From NCBI GenBank assembly GCA_003210155.1, contig QCNC01000007.1, positions 1-56,432 on the forward strand: DNA of 56,432 nucleotides. Direction: 5' to 3'. Under the pieces are notes generated by a model. The model worked only from the letters and a program-made list of their open reading frames with translations, had not been told where the DNA came from and did not search any database. Both the position numbers and the translations under genes were made by a program. Position 1 is the stretch's first letter, and every line of letters begins with the position of its first letter. The DNA is from Prochlorococcus sp. AG-424-E18. Its GTDB lineage: Bacteria; Cyanobacteriota; Cyanobacteriia; PCC-6307; Cyanobiaceae. This document shows, piece by piece, positions 26,588-36,844 of the stretch.

Positions 26588-27196
26588 ATGTCAAGATACC
26601 GCGGCCCCAGATTAAGGGTTACGCGTCGCTTGGGAGAACTACCAGGTCTCACCAGGAAAGCTTCAAAGAAGTCTAATCCTCCAGGTCAGCACGGCCAAGC
26701 CCGTCGCAAGCGATCAGAATATGCTATTCGTCTAGAAGAAAAGCAGAAACTTAGGTTTAATTATGGAGTTTCTGAAAAACAACTAGTACGTTATGTGAAA
26801 AAAGCTAGAGCTCAAGAAGGATCTACAGGTACTAACCTACTAAGACTTTTAGAAAACAGACTTGATAATGTTTGTTTTAGATTAGGTTTTGGAGGTACCA
26901 TTCCAGGCTCAAGACAATTAGTAAATCATGGCCATGTAACCGTTAATGGAAAGGTTCTTGATATTGCTGGTTATCAATGCAAATCAGGCGATGTAATCGG
27001 AATTAGAGAAAACAAAGCAAGCAAAAAACTTGTTGAAGGTAATATAGAATTCCCTGGCTTAGCAAATGTCCCACCTCATCTTGATTTAGACAAGCCTAAA
27101 TTAACGGGGAAAATAAATGGGAAATGCGATAGAGAGTGGGTGGCTCTTGAAATAAACGAACTACTAGTTGTTGAATATTATTCAAGAAAAGTTTAA
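26588..27196 (+). CDS. rpsD: 30S ribosomal protein S4
   Basis: Primary 16S rRNA-binding protein of the small subunit, 202 residues. It has the N-terminal [20 protein letters not shown] and the S4 RNA-binding domain with [32 protein letters not shown] (about 91-122). Codon use is visibly less AT-biased than that of its neighbours, as expected for a highly expressed gene. A long inverted repeat lies just downstream. Confidence 0.98.
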   Translation: MSRYRGPRLRVTRRLGELPGLTRKASKKSNPPGQHGQARRKRSEYAIRLEEKQKLRFNYGVSEKQLVRYVKKARAQEGSTGTNLLRLLENRLDNVCFRLGFGGTIPGSRQLVNHGHVTVNGKVLDIAGYQCKSGDVIGIRENKASKKLVEGNIEFPGLANVPPHLDLDKPKLTGKINGKCDREWVALEINELLVVEYYSRKV

Positions 27197-27215
27197 TACA
27201 ACTTTTCTTTGGATT

Positions 27216-27250
27216 ATTAAATCTCTCTTTTTTTAAAATAGAGATTTAAT
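27216..27250 (+). terminator. Inverted repeat after rpsD, likely terminator
   Basis: Perfect 11-base arms ATTAAATCTCT (27216-27226) and AGAGATTTAAT (27240-27250) surround a 13-base T/A-rich loop. The stem is AT-rich and followed by TTAATTCTTATTTTT instead of a clean T-run, so it may be a weak terminator or a 3'-end stabiliser for the rpsD message. Confidence 0.6.
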
Positions 27251-27271
27251 TTAATTCTTATTTTTAAAATA

Positions 27272-28435
27272 ATGGGAAATAAGGAAAATAATATAAAAAA
27301 GCCAGGTTTTAAGACCTTATCTATTCACCATGGGGAAACATTTGCCGAAGAAACTGGATGCGTTATGCCTCCTATTTTCTCTACATCTACTTTCAAACAT
27401 GGAAATAAAGATAATTTCGACTACACCAGATCAGGCAATCCAAACTTTAGAATTCTAGAAAACATCCTTAAATCAATAGAAAATTCTAAATACTGTACAG
27501 TTTTTGGATCTGGAATTAGCGCAGTAACTGCAATTTCATCAACACTAAAATCAGGTGACAAGATACTCTGCGAGTCAAATCTATATGGTTGTACAGTGAG
27601 GATGTTCGAAAAAGTTTTCAGGAAATTTGGACTAGAAGTTTTATACACAGATTTTACAAACGAAAATAATATCAAAAAGATTTCAGACTTCGAGCCTACC
27701 TTGATATGGCTAGAAAGTCCAACTAATCCACTTTTGAAGGTACTTGATATTAAGGCGATTTGTGATGAAGCGAATAAACTCGAAATACCAGTAGTTGTAG
27801 ACAACACATTTTCTACAGCGCTTATTCAAAAACCATTGGACCTTGGCGCAACACTATCGGTTGTAAGCACCACAAAATTCATTAATGGACATAGTGACGC
27901 ACTTGGAGGCGCAGTACTGACAAATAATGATGAATGGAATAGTAAGATGCTTTTCTCTCAAAAAGCTCTCGGGCTTCAACCATCTCCTTTTGATAGTTGG
28001 CTCATTACGAGAGGAGTAAAAACTCTTCCTTTAAGAATCGAACAACAAACCAAAAGTGCAGAATTTATTTCTGAAGAATTAGGTAATCTTAAAATAATTA
28101 GTAAAGTAATTTACCCTTTTAATCAAAAACATCCCCAATTTAATTTGGCAAAATCGCAAATGAAATCTGGAGGTTCAATGATCACCCTAAAATTAAATTT
28201 AAATAAAGAGGATACTTTTAAATTTTGCAAATCTCTCAAATATTTCTCTCTAGCAGAAAGCCTTGGAGGAGTTGAAAGTTTAATTTGTCACCCTGCAACG
28301 ATGACTCATGCTTCTGTTGATGACAAAACAAAAAATTTGCTAGGGATAGATGATGCTCTTGTCAGATTATCAATTGGATGTGAAGATACAAACGATTTAA
28401 TCTCGGACATTTTATTTGCTTTAAATAAATTCTGA
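27272..28435 (+). CDS. Cys/Met-metabolism PLP enzyme (cystathionine lyase/synthase-like)
   Basis: Trans-sulfuration PLP enzyme of the cystathionine gamma-synthase/beta-lyase/gamma-lyase superfamily, 387 residues. The cofactor lysine is K202 in VVSTTKFINGHSD. YTRSGNPNFRILE (51-63) and VVDNTFSTALIQKPLDLGA (175-193) are diagnostic. I cannot separate synthase from lyase by eye. The next genes (a second, divergent family member and cysK) make sulfur amino-acid metabolism likely. It ends 3 bases before the next gene. Confidence 0.9.
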   Translation: MGNKENNIKKPGFKTLSIHHGETFAEETGCVMPPIFSTSTFKHGNKDNFDYTRSGNPNFRILENILKSIENSKYCTVFGSGISAVTAISSTLKSGDKILCESNLYGCTVRMFEKVFRKFGLEVLYTDFTNENNIKKISDFEPTLIWLESPTNPLLKVLDIKAICDEANKLEIPVVVDNTFSTALIQKPLDLGATLSVVSTTKFINGHSDALGGAVLTNNDEWNSKMLFSQKALGLQPSPFDSWLITRGVKTLPLRIEQQTKSAEFISEELGNLKIISKVIYPFNQKHPQFNLAKSQMKSGGSMITLKLNLNKEDTFKFCKSLKYFSLAESLGGVESLICHPATMTHASVDDKTKNLLGIDDALVRLSIGCEDTNDLISDILFALNKF

Positions 28436-28438
28436 AAA

Positions 28439-29908
28439 TTGAGAGATTTACTAAAAAAACCTATATGGAAAAATTTAGAGTTGGGATATGCAATTCCTGA
28501 TAGTATTCATGCCGTTTCTGTAGCATTACCAACTTGGAATGATGTAATAAATTACGAGGAAAAAGATCAAGAATGCATGAATTTATTGAAGTCCATTTAC
28601 CCACGATTCGGGCTAAACCCCATAGTGAAAAGATTATGCGAAAAAGTAAAAAAGCAAAATTACTACAACAATAAAAGTATCTGGCCATATCCGAATGAAA
28701 GCATAGCTTTTAAAGCTAAAAAATACATTGATAGAAATACTTCTGAACAATTTTCGTTAATAGAAAAAAGAGATAATTTAGCTTTCTTAATAACTGAAAA
28801 AGAAGGAAGTATTTATGCAAAATATTTTTGGCAACATACTGGTCTTGGTCTATCATCAAGAGCTGCTGCTATAGAACTAGGTCTTGAAGATTGCCCTCCA
28901 AAATCTTATGTGAATGAATGTTCTCAAAAAATAAAAAATAGAATTTCTAAATCTACAAAAATCAACTCTAATGATATTCACTTAACTTCATCTGGAATGT
29001 CTGCATTGCATACATCATTAGAAATCATATATAAATTATTTCCAGCTAAACCAACACTTCAAATTGGTTTTCCATATGTAGATGTACTTAAATTACCAAT
29101 GAATATCTTTCATGGAGCCAAATTAATTACAGAAGAAAATTGCGAGGATATAGAATTAGAAATCAAAAGCATAAATCCATCAGCATTAATTATTGAACTA
29201 CCAAGTAATCCAATGCTCAAATGTGTAAACATTAAAAAAATTTCAAAAATAGCAAAAAAGTTAAATATTCCTTTAATTGTTGACGATACAATTGGTTCGA
29301 ATTTAAATATAAATTCCATAGGATATGCAGATATAGTTTTTACTTCACTTACAAAAATTTTTTCAGGTAGTGGTGATATTCTTGCCGGATCATTAATACT
29401 AAATCCAAAAAGCAAATGGATTGATCAGTTTAGAAATGCATTAAACGAGATTAATATTCCAATACTTTCCGATGGAGATTTAGTTTATCTAGAAAAAGTT
29501 AGTAGAGATGTAAATCAAAGAGTTTTTGCACAAAATAAAGCATGTTTAGAATTAAAAAAAAGATTAGAGACTCATACCGATATTAAAAATATTTTCCATC
29601 CTGAAGATTGTCCAAATTTTAATTCTTTACTTAATTCTGATGGAGGATACGGCTGCTTATTATCGTTTGAATTAAATGGAGGATTGAACAAAGCTAAAAA
29701 ATTTTATGATTCTCTAAAAGTATCTAAAGGACCTAGTTTAGGTACAAAATTTACTCTAGTTTGTCCTTATGTTTTATTAGCTCATTATGACGAGTTGGAT
29801 TGGGCTAAAAGTTTTGGTATACCCTCGCACCTTATTAGAGTATCAGTTGGATTAGAAGACCAAGATCAATTATGGAAAACCTTTTCTGAAGCACTAAATA
29901 ATTTCTAA
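28439..29908 (+). CDS. Divergent Cys/Met-metabolism PLP enzyme (cystathionine gamma-synthase-like)
   Basis: A second, longer relative (489 residues) starting with TTG at 28439, 3 bases after the previous stop. About 150 N-terminal residues precede the PLP domain. The cofactor lysine is K306 in FTSLTKIFSGSGD. IVDDTIGSN and IELPSNPMLKCVNIKKI match the superfamily, but the motifs have drifted from the first copy. The N-terminal part (GYAIPDSIHAVSVALPTWNDVINYEE) is typical of a cyanobacterial/fungal-type cystathionine synthase-like group. The product is probably a trans-sulfuration enzyme; its exact activity is unknown. Confidence 0.82.
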   Translation: MRDLLKKPIWKNLELGYAIPDSIHAVSVALPTWNDVINYEEKDQECMNLLKSIYPRFGLNPIVKRLCEKVKKQNYYNNKSIWPYPNESIAFKAKKYIDRNTSEQFSLIEKRDNLAFLITEKEGSIYAKYFWQHTGLGLSSRAAAIELGLEDCPPKSYVNECSQKIKNRISKSTKINSNDIHLTSSGMSALHTSLEIIYKLFPAKPTLQIGFPYVDVLKLPMNIFHGAKLITEENCEDIELEIKSINPSALIIELPSNPMLKCVNIKKISKIAKKLNIPLIVDDTIGSNLNINSIGYADIVFTSLTKIFSGSGDILAGSLILNPKSKWIDQFRNALNEINIPILSDGDLVYLEKVSRDVNQRVFAQNKACLELKKRLETHTDIKNIFHPEDCPNFNSLLNSDGGYGCLLSFELNGGLNKAKKFYDSLKVSKGPSLGTKFTLVCPYVLLAHYDELDWAKSFGIPSHLIRVSVGLEDQDQLWKTFSEALNNF

Positions 29909-29992
29909 ATTCCTAGTATTTACCGTATAGAAACTTATATACTCTTTTTCTGAATAATAGTTAGTATTAAAATATATTTTCTTTATATATAA

Positions 29993-30979
29993 ATGGCAAA
30001 AATTTATGAAGACAACAGTTTTGCTATTGGAAACACTCCATTAGTAAGATTAAAATCAGTTACTAAAAACGCGAAAGCTACAGTACTTGCAAAAATTGAA
30101 GGTAGAAACCCAGCTTATAGTGTCAAATGTAGGATCGGCGCAAACATGATCTGGGATGCCGAGAAAAGTGGGAAACTTACAAAAGACAAAACTATTGTTG
30201 AGCCAACTTCTGGAAATACAGGAATTGCTCTTGCTTTTACTGCTTCAGCAAGAGGTTATAAACTGATCCTTACAATGCCAGAATCCATGTCAATTGAAAG
30301 AAGAAGGGTTATGGCAGTGTTGGGTGCTGAAATTGTTTTAACAGAGGCATCTAAAGGTATGCCAGGAGCAATAGCTAAGGCTAAAGAAATTGCAGAAAGT
30401 AATCCTTCTCAATATTTCATGCCAGGTCAATTTGATAATCCAGCAAACCCTGAAATTCATTTCAAAACTACTGGTCCAGAAATCTGGGATGATTGCGATG
30501 GTGAAATTGATGTCCTAGTTGCAGGGGTTGGAACCGGCGGCACAATTACAGGAGTTTCAAGATACATTAAGCAAGAGAAGGGCAAGCATATTACTTCTGT
30601 AGCTGTAGAACCATCACATAGTCCTGTTATTACACAGACAATGAATGGAGAAGAGGTTAAATCCGGACCACATAAAATCCAAGGAATTGGAGCAGGATTT
30701 ATTCCTAAGAACCTTGACTTATCAATTGTTGACAAGGTTGAACAAGTAACAAATGACGAATCTATAGAGATGGCTCTTAGACTTGCTAAAGAGGAAGGTC
30801 TATTAGTAGGAATATCTTGTGGAGCTGCTGCTGCTGCTGCTGTTAGATTGGCTGAACAAGATGAATATGCTGGGAAGACAATCGTAGTTGTTCTACCTGA
30901 TTTAGCAGAGAGGTATTTATCATCAATTATGTTTAATGAAGTTCCAAGCGGAATCATCCAAGAACCAGTCAAAGCATAA
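29993..30979 (+). CDS. cysK: Cysteine synthase A (O-acetylserine sulfhydrylase)
   Basis: PLP enzyme that makes cysteine from O-acetylserine and sulfide. The PLP lysine is K45; the usual family sequence here is N-P-x-x-S-V-K-x-R, and this protein reads [28 protein letters not shown] is the substrate-binding loop and [16 protein letters not shown] binds PLP phosphate. Length 328. It follows the two Cys/Met PLP genes after an 84-base gap and converges with queA (2-base gap). Confidence 0.96.
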   Translation: MAKIYEDNSFAIGNTPLVRLKSVTKNAKATVLAKIEGRNPAYSVKCRIGANMIWDAEKSGKLTKDKTIVEPTSGNTGIALAFTASARGYKLILTMPESMSIERRRVMAVLGAEIVLTEASKGMPGAIAKAKEIAESNPSQYFMPGQFDNPANPEIHFKTTGPEIWDDCDGEIDVLVAGVGTGGTITGVSRYIKQEKGKHITSVAVEPSHSPVITQTMNGEEVKSGPHKIQGIGAGFIPKNLDLSIVDKVEQVTNDESIEMALRLAKEEGLLVGISCGAAAAAAVRLAEQDEYAGKTIVVVLPDLAERYLSSIMFNEVPSGIIQEPVKA

Positions 30980-30981
30980 GT

Positions 30982-32106
30982 CTATTTTTTATCCAGTAGT
31001 GAATCTGGTGAAATATACATCGCATCGCCATAAGAGAAAAATCTAAATTTTTCTTTTATGGCTTTCTTATACAAATCTAATAATCTTTCTCTACCAATCA
31101 TTGCACTTACTAAAAGTAATAATGAACTTTTAGGAAGATGAAAATTAGTTAATAATCCATCAACTACCTTAAATTTATAACCTGGCTTAATTACTAAATC
31201 TACGTACTTAGCTATGGGAATAAAGTCATTTATTTCGTGAGAATAACAACTTTCAAGAGCTCTTACGCTTGTTGTACCAATAGCAATTATTCTTCTATCT
31301 GTTTTCTTTATTCTTTTTATTTCCTCCACTACTTCTTTAGGAACACTAACCCATTCTTTATGAAGTTTTAAGTTACTTAAATCTTCTTGATCAATTGGTT
31401 TGAATGTTCCATAGCCCACGTGCAAAGTTATCGATAAAATTATTACTCCTTTTTTTTTTAGATTGGAAATAAGACTTTTGCTTAAGTGTAAACCAGCAGT
31501 TGGCGCGGCAACCGCCCCTGGATTAGTTGCATACTCAGTTTGATAACTATTCTCATGAAAAGATTCTTCTTCGGTATTTTTTATATAGGGCGGGAGAGGG
31601 ATTTCACCGTATTTATCCAGAAGGTCATTCATTGAATTGAGATCAGTTATATTTTCCGGAAATTTAATAAATCTCCCTCCAGTTTCTTCATCAACCCCAT
31701 CAACCATCAAATTAATATCTTGTGCAGAAGGAGATTTTAATATTATTTTTCTATTTATTTTTAACTTTCTCGCTGGCTTTGCCAAACATAACCAAACACA
31801 TTCATGGGATCTTTCTAAGACTAATAATTCGACTAACGTCCTATTTTCTAATTCAACCTTTAACCTTGCCTTCATTACTTTAGTATTGTTTACAACTACA
31901 AGATCGCCTTTTCTAAATTCATCTAAAAGATTCTTGGTAAATTTATTAGTTAAGCAATTCTCTTCTAAAACACTATTTCTTACTATCATCAATCTTGATT
32001 CATGCCTTATTGGCGAAGGTTTACTAGCAATTAATGAAGGATCTAGAAAGTAATCATAAGCTGCAAGCTTATAATCACTTTTTTCATTATTAATTTGAGA
32101 AATCAA
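30982..32106 (-). CDS. queA: S-adenosylmethionine:tRNA ribosyltransferase-isomerase
   Basis: Transfers and isomerises the ribose of SAM onto 7-aminomethyl-7-deazaguanine in tRNA, giving epoxyqueuosine. The 374-residue product has LAAYDYFLDPSLIASKPSPIRHESRLM near the N-terminus, then YATNPGAVAAPTAGLHLS and LHVGYGTFKPI. It ends with LTNFHLPKSSLLLLVSAMIGRE and FFSYGDAMYI, all QueA hallmarks. It lies 6 bases after pdhC on the same strand. Confidence 0.97.
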   Translation of the reverse strand: MISQINNEKSDYKLAAYDYFLDPSLIASKPSPIRHESRLMIVRNSVLEENCLTNKFTKNLLDEFRKGDLVVVNNTKVMKARLKVELENRTLVELLVLERSHECVWLCLAKPARKLKINRKIILKSPSAQDINLMVDGVDEETGGRFIKFPENITDLNSMNDLLDKYGEIPLPPYIKNTEEESFHENSYQTEYATNPGAVAAPTAGLHLSKSLISNLKKKGVIILSITLHVGYGTFKPIDQEDLSNLKLHKEWVSVPKEVVEEIKRIKKTDRRIIAIGTTSVRALESCYSHEINDFIPIAKYVDLVIKPGYKFKVVDGLLTNFHLPKSSLLLLVSAMIGRERLLDLYKKAIKEKFRFFSYGDAMYISPDSLLDKK

Positions 32107-32112
32107 TTAAAT

Positions 32113-33480
32113 TTAGGAGACAAGAGTCTCTGGCTCATCTTCAATTAGGGAAGATAAATCTTTTAAGAATGAAGCTCCATCAGCTCCATAGATCACTCTA
32201 TGATCAGCTGTTAGATTTACTTGCATTATTTTTTTAACAGATATTGAACCATCACTATTAGCAACAACGGTTGGTTTAGATGATGCTATCGCTAAGATCG
32301 CTCCAGTACCTGGAGGTAGAATTGCGTCAAATCTATCAACTCCAAACATCCCAAGGTTAGATAAAGTGAAGGTTCCCGTTGAGTATTCATCAGGTTCTAA
32401 TTGTTTTGATCTTGATCTTTTTACGAGATCTTTCCATTCCCTAGACAATTCAAATAAATCAGTATTGCATGGTTCTTTTAAAACTGGAGTTATTAGTCCA
32501 CCATCTTCCATCGCAACAGCTACAGCAATATTTATATTTTCTGGATAAGAAATTCCATTTTCTGAAAAACTTGAGTTAACTTGAGGATGTTTCTTTAGTG
32601 TCTTTGCAACTGCTTTAACTAGTAAAGCAGTCATAGTCACTCCGTTCTGTTTTACTTTTTTATAAAAATTATCTAATTTATCTGTGTTAATTGAGTATCC
32701 CACTCTAAAACATGGCACATCTAAACTAGATTCCATATTTTTATTTACCGCTTTTTGAAGAGTATTAAATTGAACTGTTTCTCCGGGATTACCAAAACTA
32801 TTTCCTGAAACTTCTGGTTTACTTTCAACTCCCAAATTTACACCAGGGATACTTGAAGGAGAACCACCTTCGCCTATCCATGGTATAGAGACTGGTTGGC
32901 CATTAGCTTTTAAAATATCATCTGCTTGAATTCTTCCATGAGGTCCTGATCCATGAACCTTTGCTAAATCAACACCCAATTGAGAGGCTAGTTTTTTAGC
33001 TCTTGGAGATGCAATCACCCTCGAAGAAACATTACTCGTAGCAGCATTTATTTGATCACTATTAAAAGATAGGGCGGCCTTTTCACTCATTAATACGACT
33101 TCTTTTTCTTTTTTTTCAACAATTTCACTTTGAACCACAGGTTTTTCTTCAGTTTTATTGCTTACCAATTCAAGTTGATCCGAACTAGAAACTTCAGGTT
33201 GATTTCCTTTATTTTGTTCTTGAACAGAAGCTATCTCATCCTCATTTTCTACAATAAGACCAATAGTCTCTCCTACTGGTGCAGTGCTGCCAGCAGGCAT
33301 TAAAACAGCCGCAAGATATCCATCTTGAAAAGATTCAACATCCATATCTGCCTTGTCAGATTCAACAACCAAGACAGATTCACCTCTTTCAACTTTATCT
33401 CCTGGATTTTTCAACCATTCCACAATCTTGCCCTCCGTCATGGTAGAACTCAAGGCAGGCATGAATATTTCGTGAGACAT
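32113..33480 (-). CDS. pdhC: Dihydrolipoamide acetyltransferase, pyruvate dehydrogenase E2
   Basis: Core of the pyruvate dehydrogenase complex; moves the acetyl group from lipoyl-Lys to CoA. It has an N-terminal lipoyl domain with lipoylated K43 in VESDKADMDVES. The peripheral-subunit-binding domain is ASPRAKKLASQLGVDLAKVHGSGPHGRIQADDI (about 157-189). The 2-oxoacid transferase domain ends in LTADHRVIYGADGASFL with the catalytic His. A flexible Glu/Gln/Ser-rich linker (about 80-150) joins the domains. Length is 455 with a single lipoyl domain. A 217-base non-coding gap lies upstream. Confidence 0.95.
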   Translation of the reverse strand: MSHEIFMPALSSTMTEGKIVEWLKNPGDKVERGESVLVVESDKADMDVESFQDGYLAAVLMPAGSTAPVGETIGLIVENEDEIASVQEQNKGNQPEVSSSDQLELVSNKTEEKPVVQSEIVEKKEKEVVLMSEKAALSFNSDQINAATSNVSSRVIASPRAKKLASQLGVDLAKVHGSGPHGRIQADDILKANGQPVSIPWIGEGGSPSSIPGVNLGVESKPEVSGNSFGNPGETVQFNTLQKAVNKNMESSLDVPCFRVGYSINTDKLDNFYKKVKQNGVTMTALLVKAVAKTLKKHPQVNSSFSENGISYPENINIAVAVAMEDGGLITPVLKEPCNTDLFELSREWKDLVKRSRSKQLEPDEYSTGTFTLSNLGMFGVDRFDAILPPGTGAILAIASSKPTVVANSDGSISVKKIMQVNLTADHRVIYGADGASFLKDLSSLIEDEPETLVS

Positions 33481-33697
33481 AAGAAAATTGTTATTGCATA
33501 AGTTTCAAGGGATTTTTACCAAACTTCCTAAAGTTTTTATGATTAAGAACCCTTTAAACACTTGTTTTAATTATACGAAATCATCTTCACAGTGGGAACT
33601 CTTAAAACTTAAGAAAGTAATAATTTAGATCGATTAGAATTTAAAACTTTTCGAAATGAAGATTTACTTATTTTATCAAAAATACTAAATCTTCTCT

Positions 33698-34141
33698 TTA
33701 ATTATTATCTATAGATTGAATAACTCCATCTTTTACAGTAATTGAGACTTGCATTTTTTCAATAAGATTGTCTCCCACAGTGACATCGCAGAAACTATCC
33801 ACTTGCCCTTGATCAACAATTTCGTCCATTTTTAATTCGCGAACTTGACTCTGTTGTTGAAGTAGATTTCTTTTTTGTTCTTCAATTTCATTGCGTTTTG
33901 CTGCTACCTGTTGTTGCACCTGACTAACCTGTTCTTGAACCCTTGGATCTAGAGGATTAACCGATTGGGATCTAATATTATTTACTATTTGCTGCCCCTC
34001 CTGCTCAAGTTGAGATAATTGCTGATCAATGTTTGAAATTGCTTTACTTAATTCTTTTTCAGCGTCTTCCTTCCAAGTTGGTGTAACTACAGCTTTAATA
34101 GCTATTGAGCGCTTTATAGATATTGAGTTTTTTGTTTCCAT
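33698..34141 (-). CDS. YlqD family protein
   Basis: A 147-residue, Gln/Glu-rich protein. The central region (about 25-105) is a predicted coiled coil (TWKEDAEKELSKAISNIDQQ..., repeated QEQVSQVQQQVAAKRNEIEEQ). It is flanked by two beta-like pieces: SIAIKAVVTPTW at the start and DVTVGDNLIEKMQVSITVKDG at the end. This is the YlqD (PF11068) layout. The function is unknown. It follows the acyl-CoA synthetase gene on the same strand (37-base gap). Confidence 0.82.
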   Translation of the reverse strand: METKNSISIKRSIAIKAVVTPTWKEDAEKELSKAISNIDQQLSQLEQEGQQIVNNIRSQSVNPLDPRVQEQVSQVQQQVAAKRNEIEEQKRNLLQQQSQVRELKMDEIVDQGQVDSFCDVTVGDNLIEKMQVSITVKDGVIQSIDNN

Positions 34142-34178
34142 AAAAATTATATTACCTTTTCAAGGTAGATAGAACAAA

Positions 34179-36122
34179 TCAAATTTTCTTATTAAATTTG
34201 TTTTCATACATATTTTCTATTTGTAATGAATACTTTTTTTCTATTTCTTTTCTTTTTTGTTTAAGAGTTTGCGTTAACAACCCATTTTCTAGAGTAAAGG
34301 CATCAACAAAATAACAATCTAATATTTGCTCTTCTGATCTTGCTCCTAATCGACTTTTAAGCAAATTATTAATTTGTGATTTGAAAAATGTACTAATATT
34401 CTTATTCAGGTTTAATTTTGAAAGGTCTTCTTCAAAAAACTTACTTTTAACCAATTCGACATTAGGAACTACAAGGGCTGTTAAACATTTTTTATCTTGT
34501 CCTACTAGTTGAATCTGATTAATAAATTCAGAACTAAGGATTTCGGTCTCTAGCGGATTCGGTTCTATATTTTCACCACTTGATAGCACTATTGTATCCT
34601 TGGCTCTTCCTGTTATAAATAGAGAACCATTTGGTATTAGAAAACCTAAATCACCAGTATCAAACCAACCATCCTTGGATAAAACATCTTTTGTAGCTAT
34701 TTCATTATTAAGATAACCTTTCATTACTTGCGGCCCCCTTACAAGAATTTTTCCGACTTCTCTGAACTTCAGAATCTTTTTTTTATCATCATTCACTATT
34801 TTGATTTCAGTAAATGCTAGAGGCTGACCAGATGACCCTCTAACATTTAATTCTCTTCTCCTGCATGTTAATACTGGACTAGTTTCTGTGAGTCCATATC
34901 CCACCAAAACATCTACACCTAAAGATTCAAAGAAAAGATCTACATGTTCTGGCAATGCGCCTCCACCGTTAATGGGAAATTTCAGTTTTTCTCCACATAG
35001 TTGTCTAAGAATATTTGGCCATAAAAAAATAGTAGACAATTTATGTAAAGGATATCGGCTAATAACGGAACCCATTAAGGGGATTTTTGATTTAAAAGTT
35101 ATTTGATTTATATCTATATTTCTTATCTTTCTAAGACTTCTTTTGAAAACCGAACTATTACTTATCAAAAACTTAATAAGTTTTTGCTTTTTGGAAGGCA
35201 TTTTTTTCAAAGCCTGAAAAAAACCATCATGTATTGCTTCCCATAATCTAGGTACAGTAGCCATGACAACAGGTTTTATTTGTGTAATATCATCTTTAAG
35301 AAATTTTGGAATTGTATAGTATTGAGAACAACCGCATGAAAAAAAGAAGTATTCAGCACTTCTCTCATAAGAATGCCAGATAGGCAAAACGCTTAATACA
35401 GAGGTCCCCGGTTCTGGATCAGCAATATAGGCTAAATTGATTATTTGATGTAAAAAATTTGCATGAGTTAAAGGGACACCTTTAGGTTTTCCGGTTGTCC
35501 CAGAAGTGTAAAGAATAGTAGCAACATCATCAATTTCTGGATTAAATTTTTCAAGATTACTATTTTGTGAATTTTCTTTTTCTGCTGAACTTATGAATTG
35601 ATTCCAACTTATTAAACTTTCAAATTGTTCATCTTCTAAATTGACTATGAATTTCAGATTTTTTTTCAATTCTTCTTTGTTTTTTAACTTTAGCCAAGTC
35701 TCCTTAGATTGAACTACTAGACCTACTGAATTAGAGTGCTCAATAATATAGTCTAATTCTACTGATGGAGAATTAATACCTCTGACTGCATTTATAGCTC
35801 CTAAACGCATTAAACCTTGATCTACTACTAGCCATCTTGGAGAATTTTCAGATATTACAGTAACTACATCCCCCTTTACTAAACCATAACTTTTAAAAGA
35901 AAAAGAGACTTTTGTTATTAAATCAGCCAGTTCAGAATAAGAAAATTTTTCTTTGTATTTCCCTCTTAAATCGCTAACAGCTAAAATATCACCACATTGA
36001 TACTTTAATTTTTCCCAAATTTGATCTATATGATGAATGTTCTTAATAAAATCTCTATTTTTAGCAAATTTATCTTTTTTAGAAAGAGGTTTGGCTGAAG
36101 GCCAATATGCTAAATCACTCAT
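34179..36122 (-). CDS. Long-chain acyl-CoA/acyl-ACP synthetase (AMP-forming)
   Basis: ANL-superfamily adenylating enzyme, 647 residues. The P-loop-like AMP motif is ILYTSGTTGKPKG (203-215). YGLTETSPVL and the hinge region DGWFDTGDLGFLIPNGSLFITGRAKDTIVLSSGENIEP follow the long-chain synthetase pattern. In cyanobacteria the single such enzyme (Aas) recycles free fatty acids onto ACP, which I infer here. It is 27 bases downstream of lipB, suggesting a lipid/lipoate operon lipB-aas-ylqD. Confidence 0.92.
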   Translation of the reverse strand: MSDLAYWPSAKPLSKKDKFAKNRDFIKNIHHIDQIWEKLKYQCGDILAVSDLRGKYKEKFSYSELADLITKVSFSFKSYGLVKGDVVTVISENSPRWLVVDQGLMRLGAINAVRGINSPSVELDYIIEHSNSVGLVVQSKETWLKLKNKEELKKNLKFIVNLEDEQFESLISWNQFISSAEKENSQNSNLEKFNPEIDDVATILYTSGTTGKPKGVPLTHANFLHQIINLAYIADPEPGTSVLSVLPIWHSYERSAEYFFFSCGCSQYYTIPKFLKDDITQIKPVVMATVPRLWEAIHDGFFQALKKMPSKKQKLIKFLISNSSVFKRSLRKIRNIDINQITFKSKIPLMGSVISRYPLHKLSTIFLWPNILRQLCGEKLKFPINGGGALPEHVDLFFESLGVDVLVGYGLTETSPVLTCRRRELNVRGSSGQPLAFTEIKIVNDDKKKILKFREVGKILVRGPQVMKGYLNNEIATKDVLSKDGWFDTGDLGFLIPNGSLFITGRAKDTIVLSSGENIEPNPLETEILSSEFINQIQLVGQDKKCLTALVVPNVELVKSKFFEEDLSKLNLNKNISTFFKSQINNLLKSRLGARSEEQILDCYFVDAFTLENGLLTQTLKQKRKEIEKKYSLQIENMYENKFNKKI

Positions 36123-36149
36123 ATTAAATTGTTTTTGAAATTTTAATTT

Positions 36150-36800
36150 CTATTTTGATACAAAATCAAAATTAAATTCTTCCTGAATGATTTTTTTAAC
36201 AATTCTCTTGAGCTCTTGAATATTTAAATTTTTGTTGTAATCAATCATATTTGCCATAAGACAATTTTCTATTCCGCAAGGAACAATTTTTTTAAAGTTT
36301 TCTAATTCGCAGTCAAAATTGATTGAAAATCCATTAATTGTGATCCATCTTTTACAACCAATTCCAATTGAAGCAATTTTCTTATTTCCTATCCAAACAC
36401 CGGTGAAGCCCTCTCTTGAATGGCAATCTATATTAAAAATTCCAAGAATTTTTATAATTATTTCTTCAATTTTTCTTAAATACCAATTTAAATCTTTATT
36501 AAAATTTTTCAAATCTAAAACCAAATACGTTACTAATTGTCCTGGCATATGGCAAGTAACCTCACCACCTCTATCAATCCTAAAAACATCATAATTATCA
36601 TCATTCAGAGAAAATAATAAATTATCGTAATTAGATCCTCTACCTAACGTATAACAGAGATGATGTTCCCCTATCCAAATAAAATCAGGGTTAGAGTTAT
36701 CTGAAATCAATGCCTCTTGATGTTCTTTTTGTAATTTATAAACATCATTAAAAGAGGAAATCTTATCAGGTTGTTTAATTATTGCTGTTCTATTAACCAT
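36150..36800 (-). CDS. lipB: Octanoyl-ACP:protein octanoyltransferase (LipB)
   Basis: Transfers octanoate from ACP to lipoyl domains, the first step of lipoate synthesis, and so serves the pdhC E2 encoded nearby. The conserved block [14 protein letters not shown] (77-90), catalytic K141 in [10 protein letters not shown] and nucleophile C175 in VPCGI are all present. At 216 residues it is normal. It is divergent from hpf with a 44-base gap. Confidence 0.95.
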   Translation of the reverse strand: MVNRTAIIKQPDKISSFNDVYKLQKEHQEALISDNSNPDFIWIGEHHLCYTLGRGSNYDNLLFSLNDDNYDVFRIDRGGEVTCHMPGQLVTYLVLDLKNFNKDLNWYLRKIEEIIIKILGIFNIDCHSREGFTGVWIGNKKIASIGIGCKRWITINGFSINFDCELENFKKIVPCGIENCLMANMIDYNKNLNIQELKRIVKKIIQEEFNFDFVSK

Positions 36801-36844
36801 ATTTAAGTAGATTTAAAAAGTAAGTAAATATTTTTAGATTTGTT

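Noticed and set aside
30457..30972. Long minus-strand open frame (171 residues) inside cysK.
   Set aside because: It is the antisense shadow of a clear cysK coding frame, with a Ser/Pro/Thr-rich composition typical of such shadows.
33538..33697. Short plus-strand frame of 29 codons (ATG 33538) followed in another frame by a protein-like stretch ending near 33710, as if one small gene were frameshifted.
   Set aside because: Both pieces are very short, the second has no start and overlaps the ylqD tail, and AT-rich DNA gives such frames by chance.
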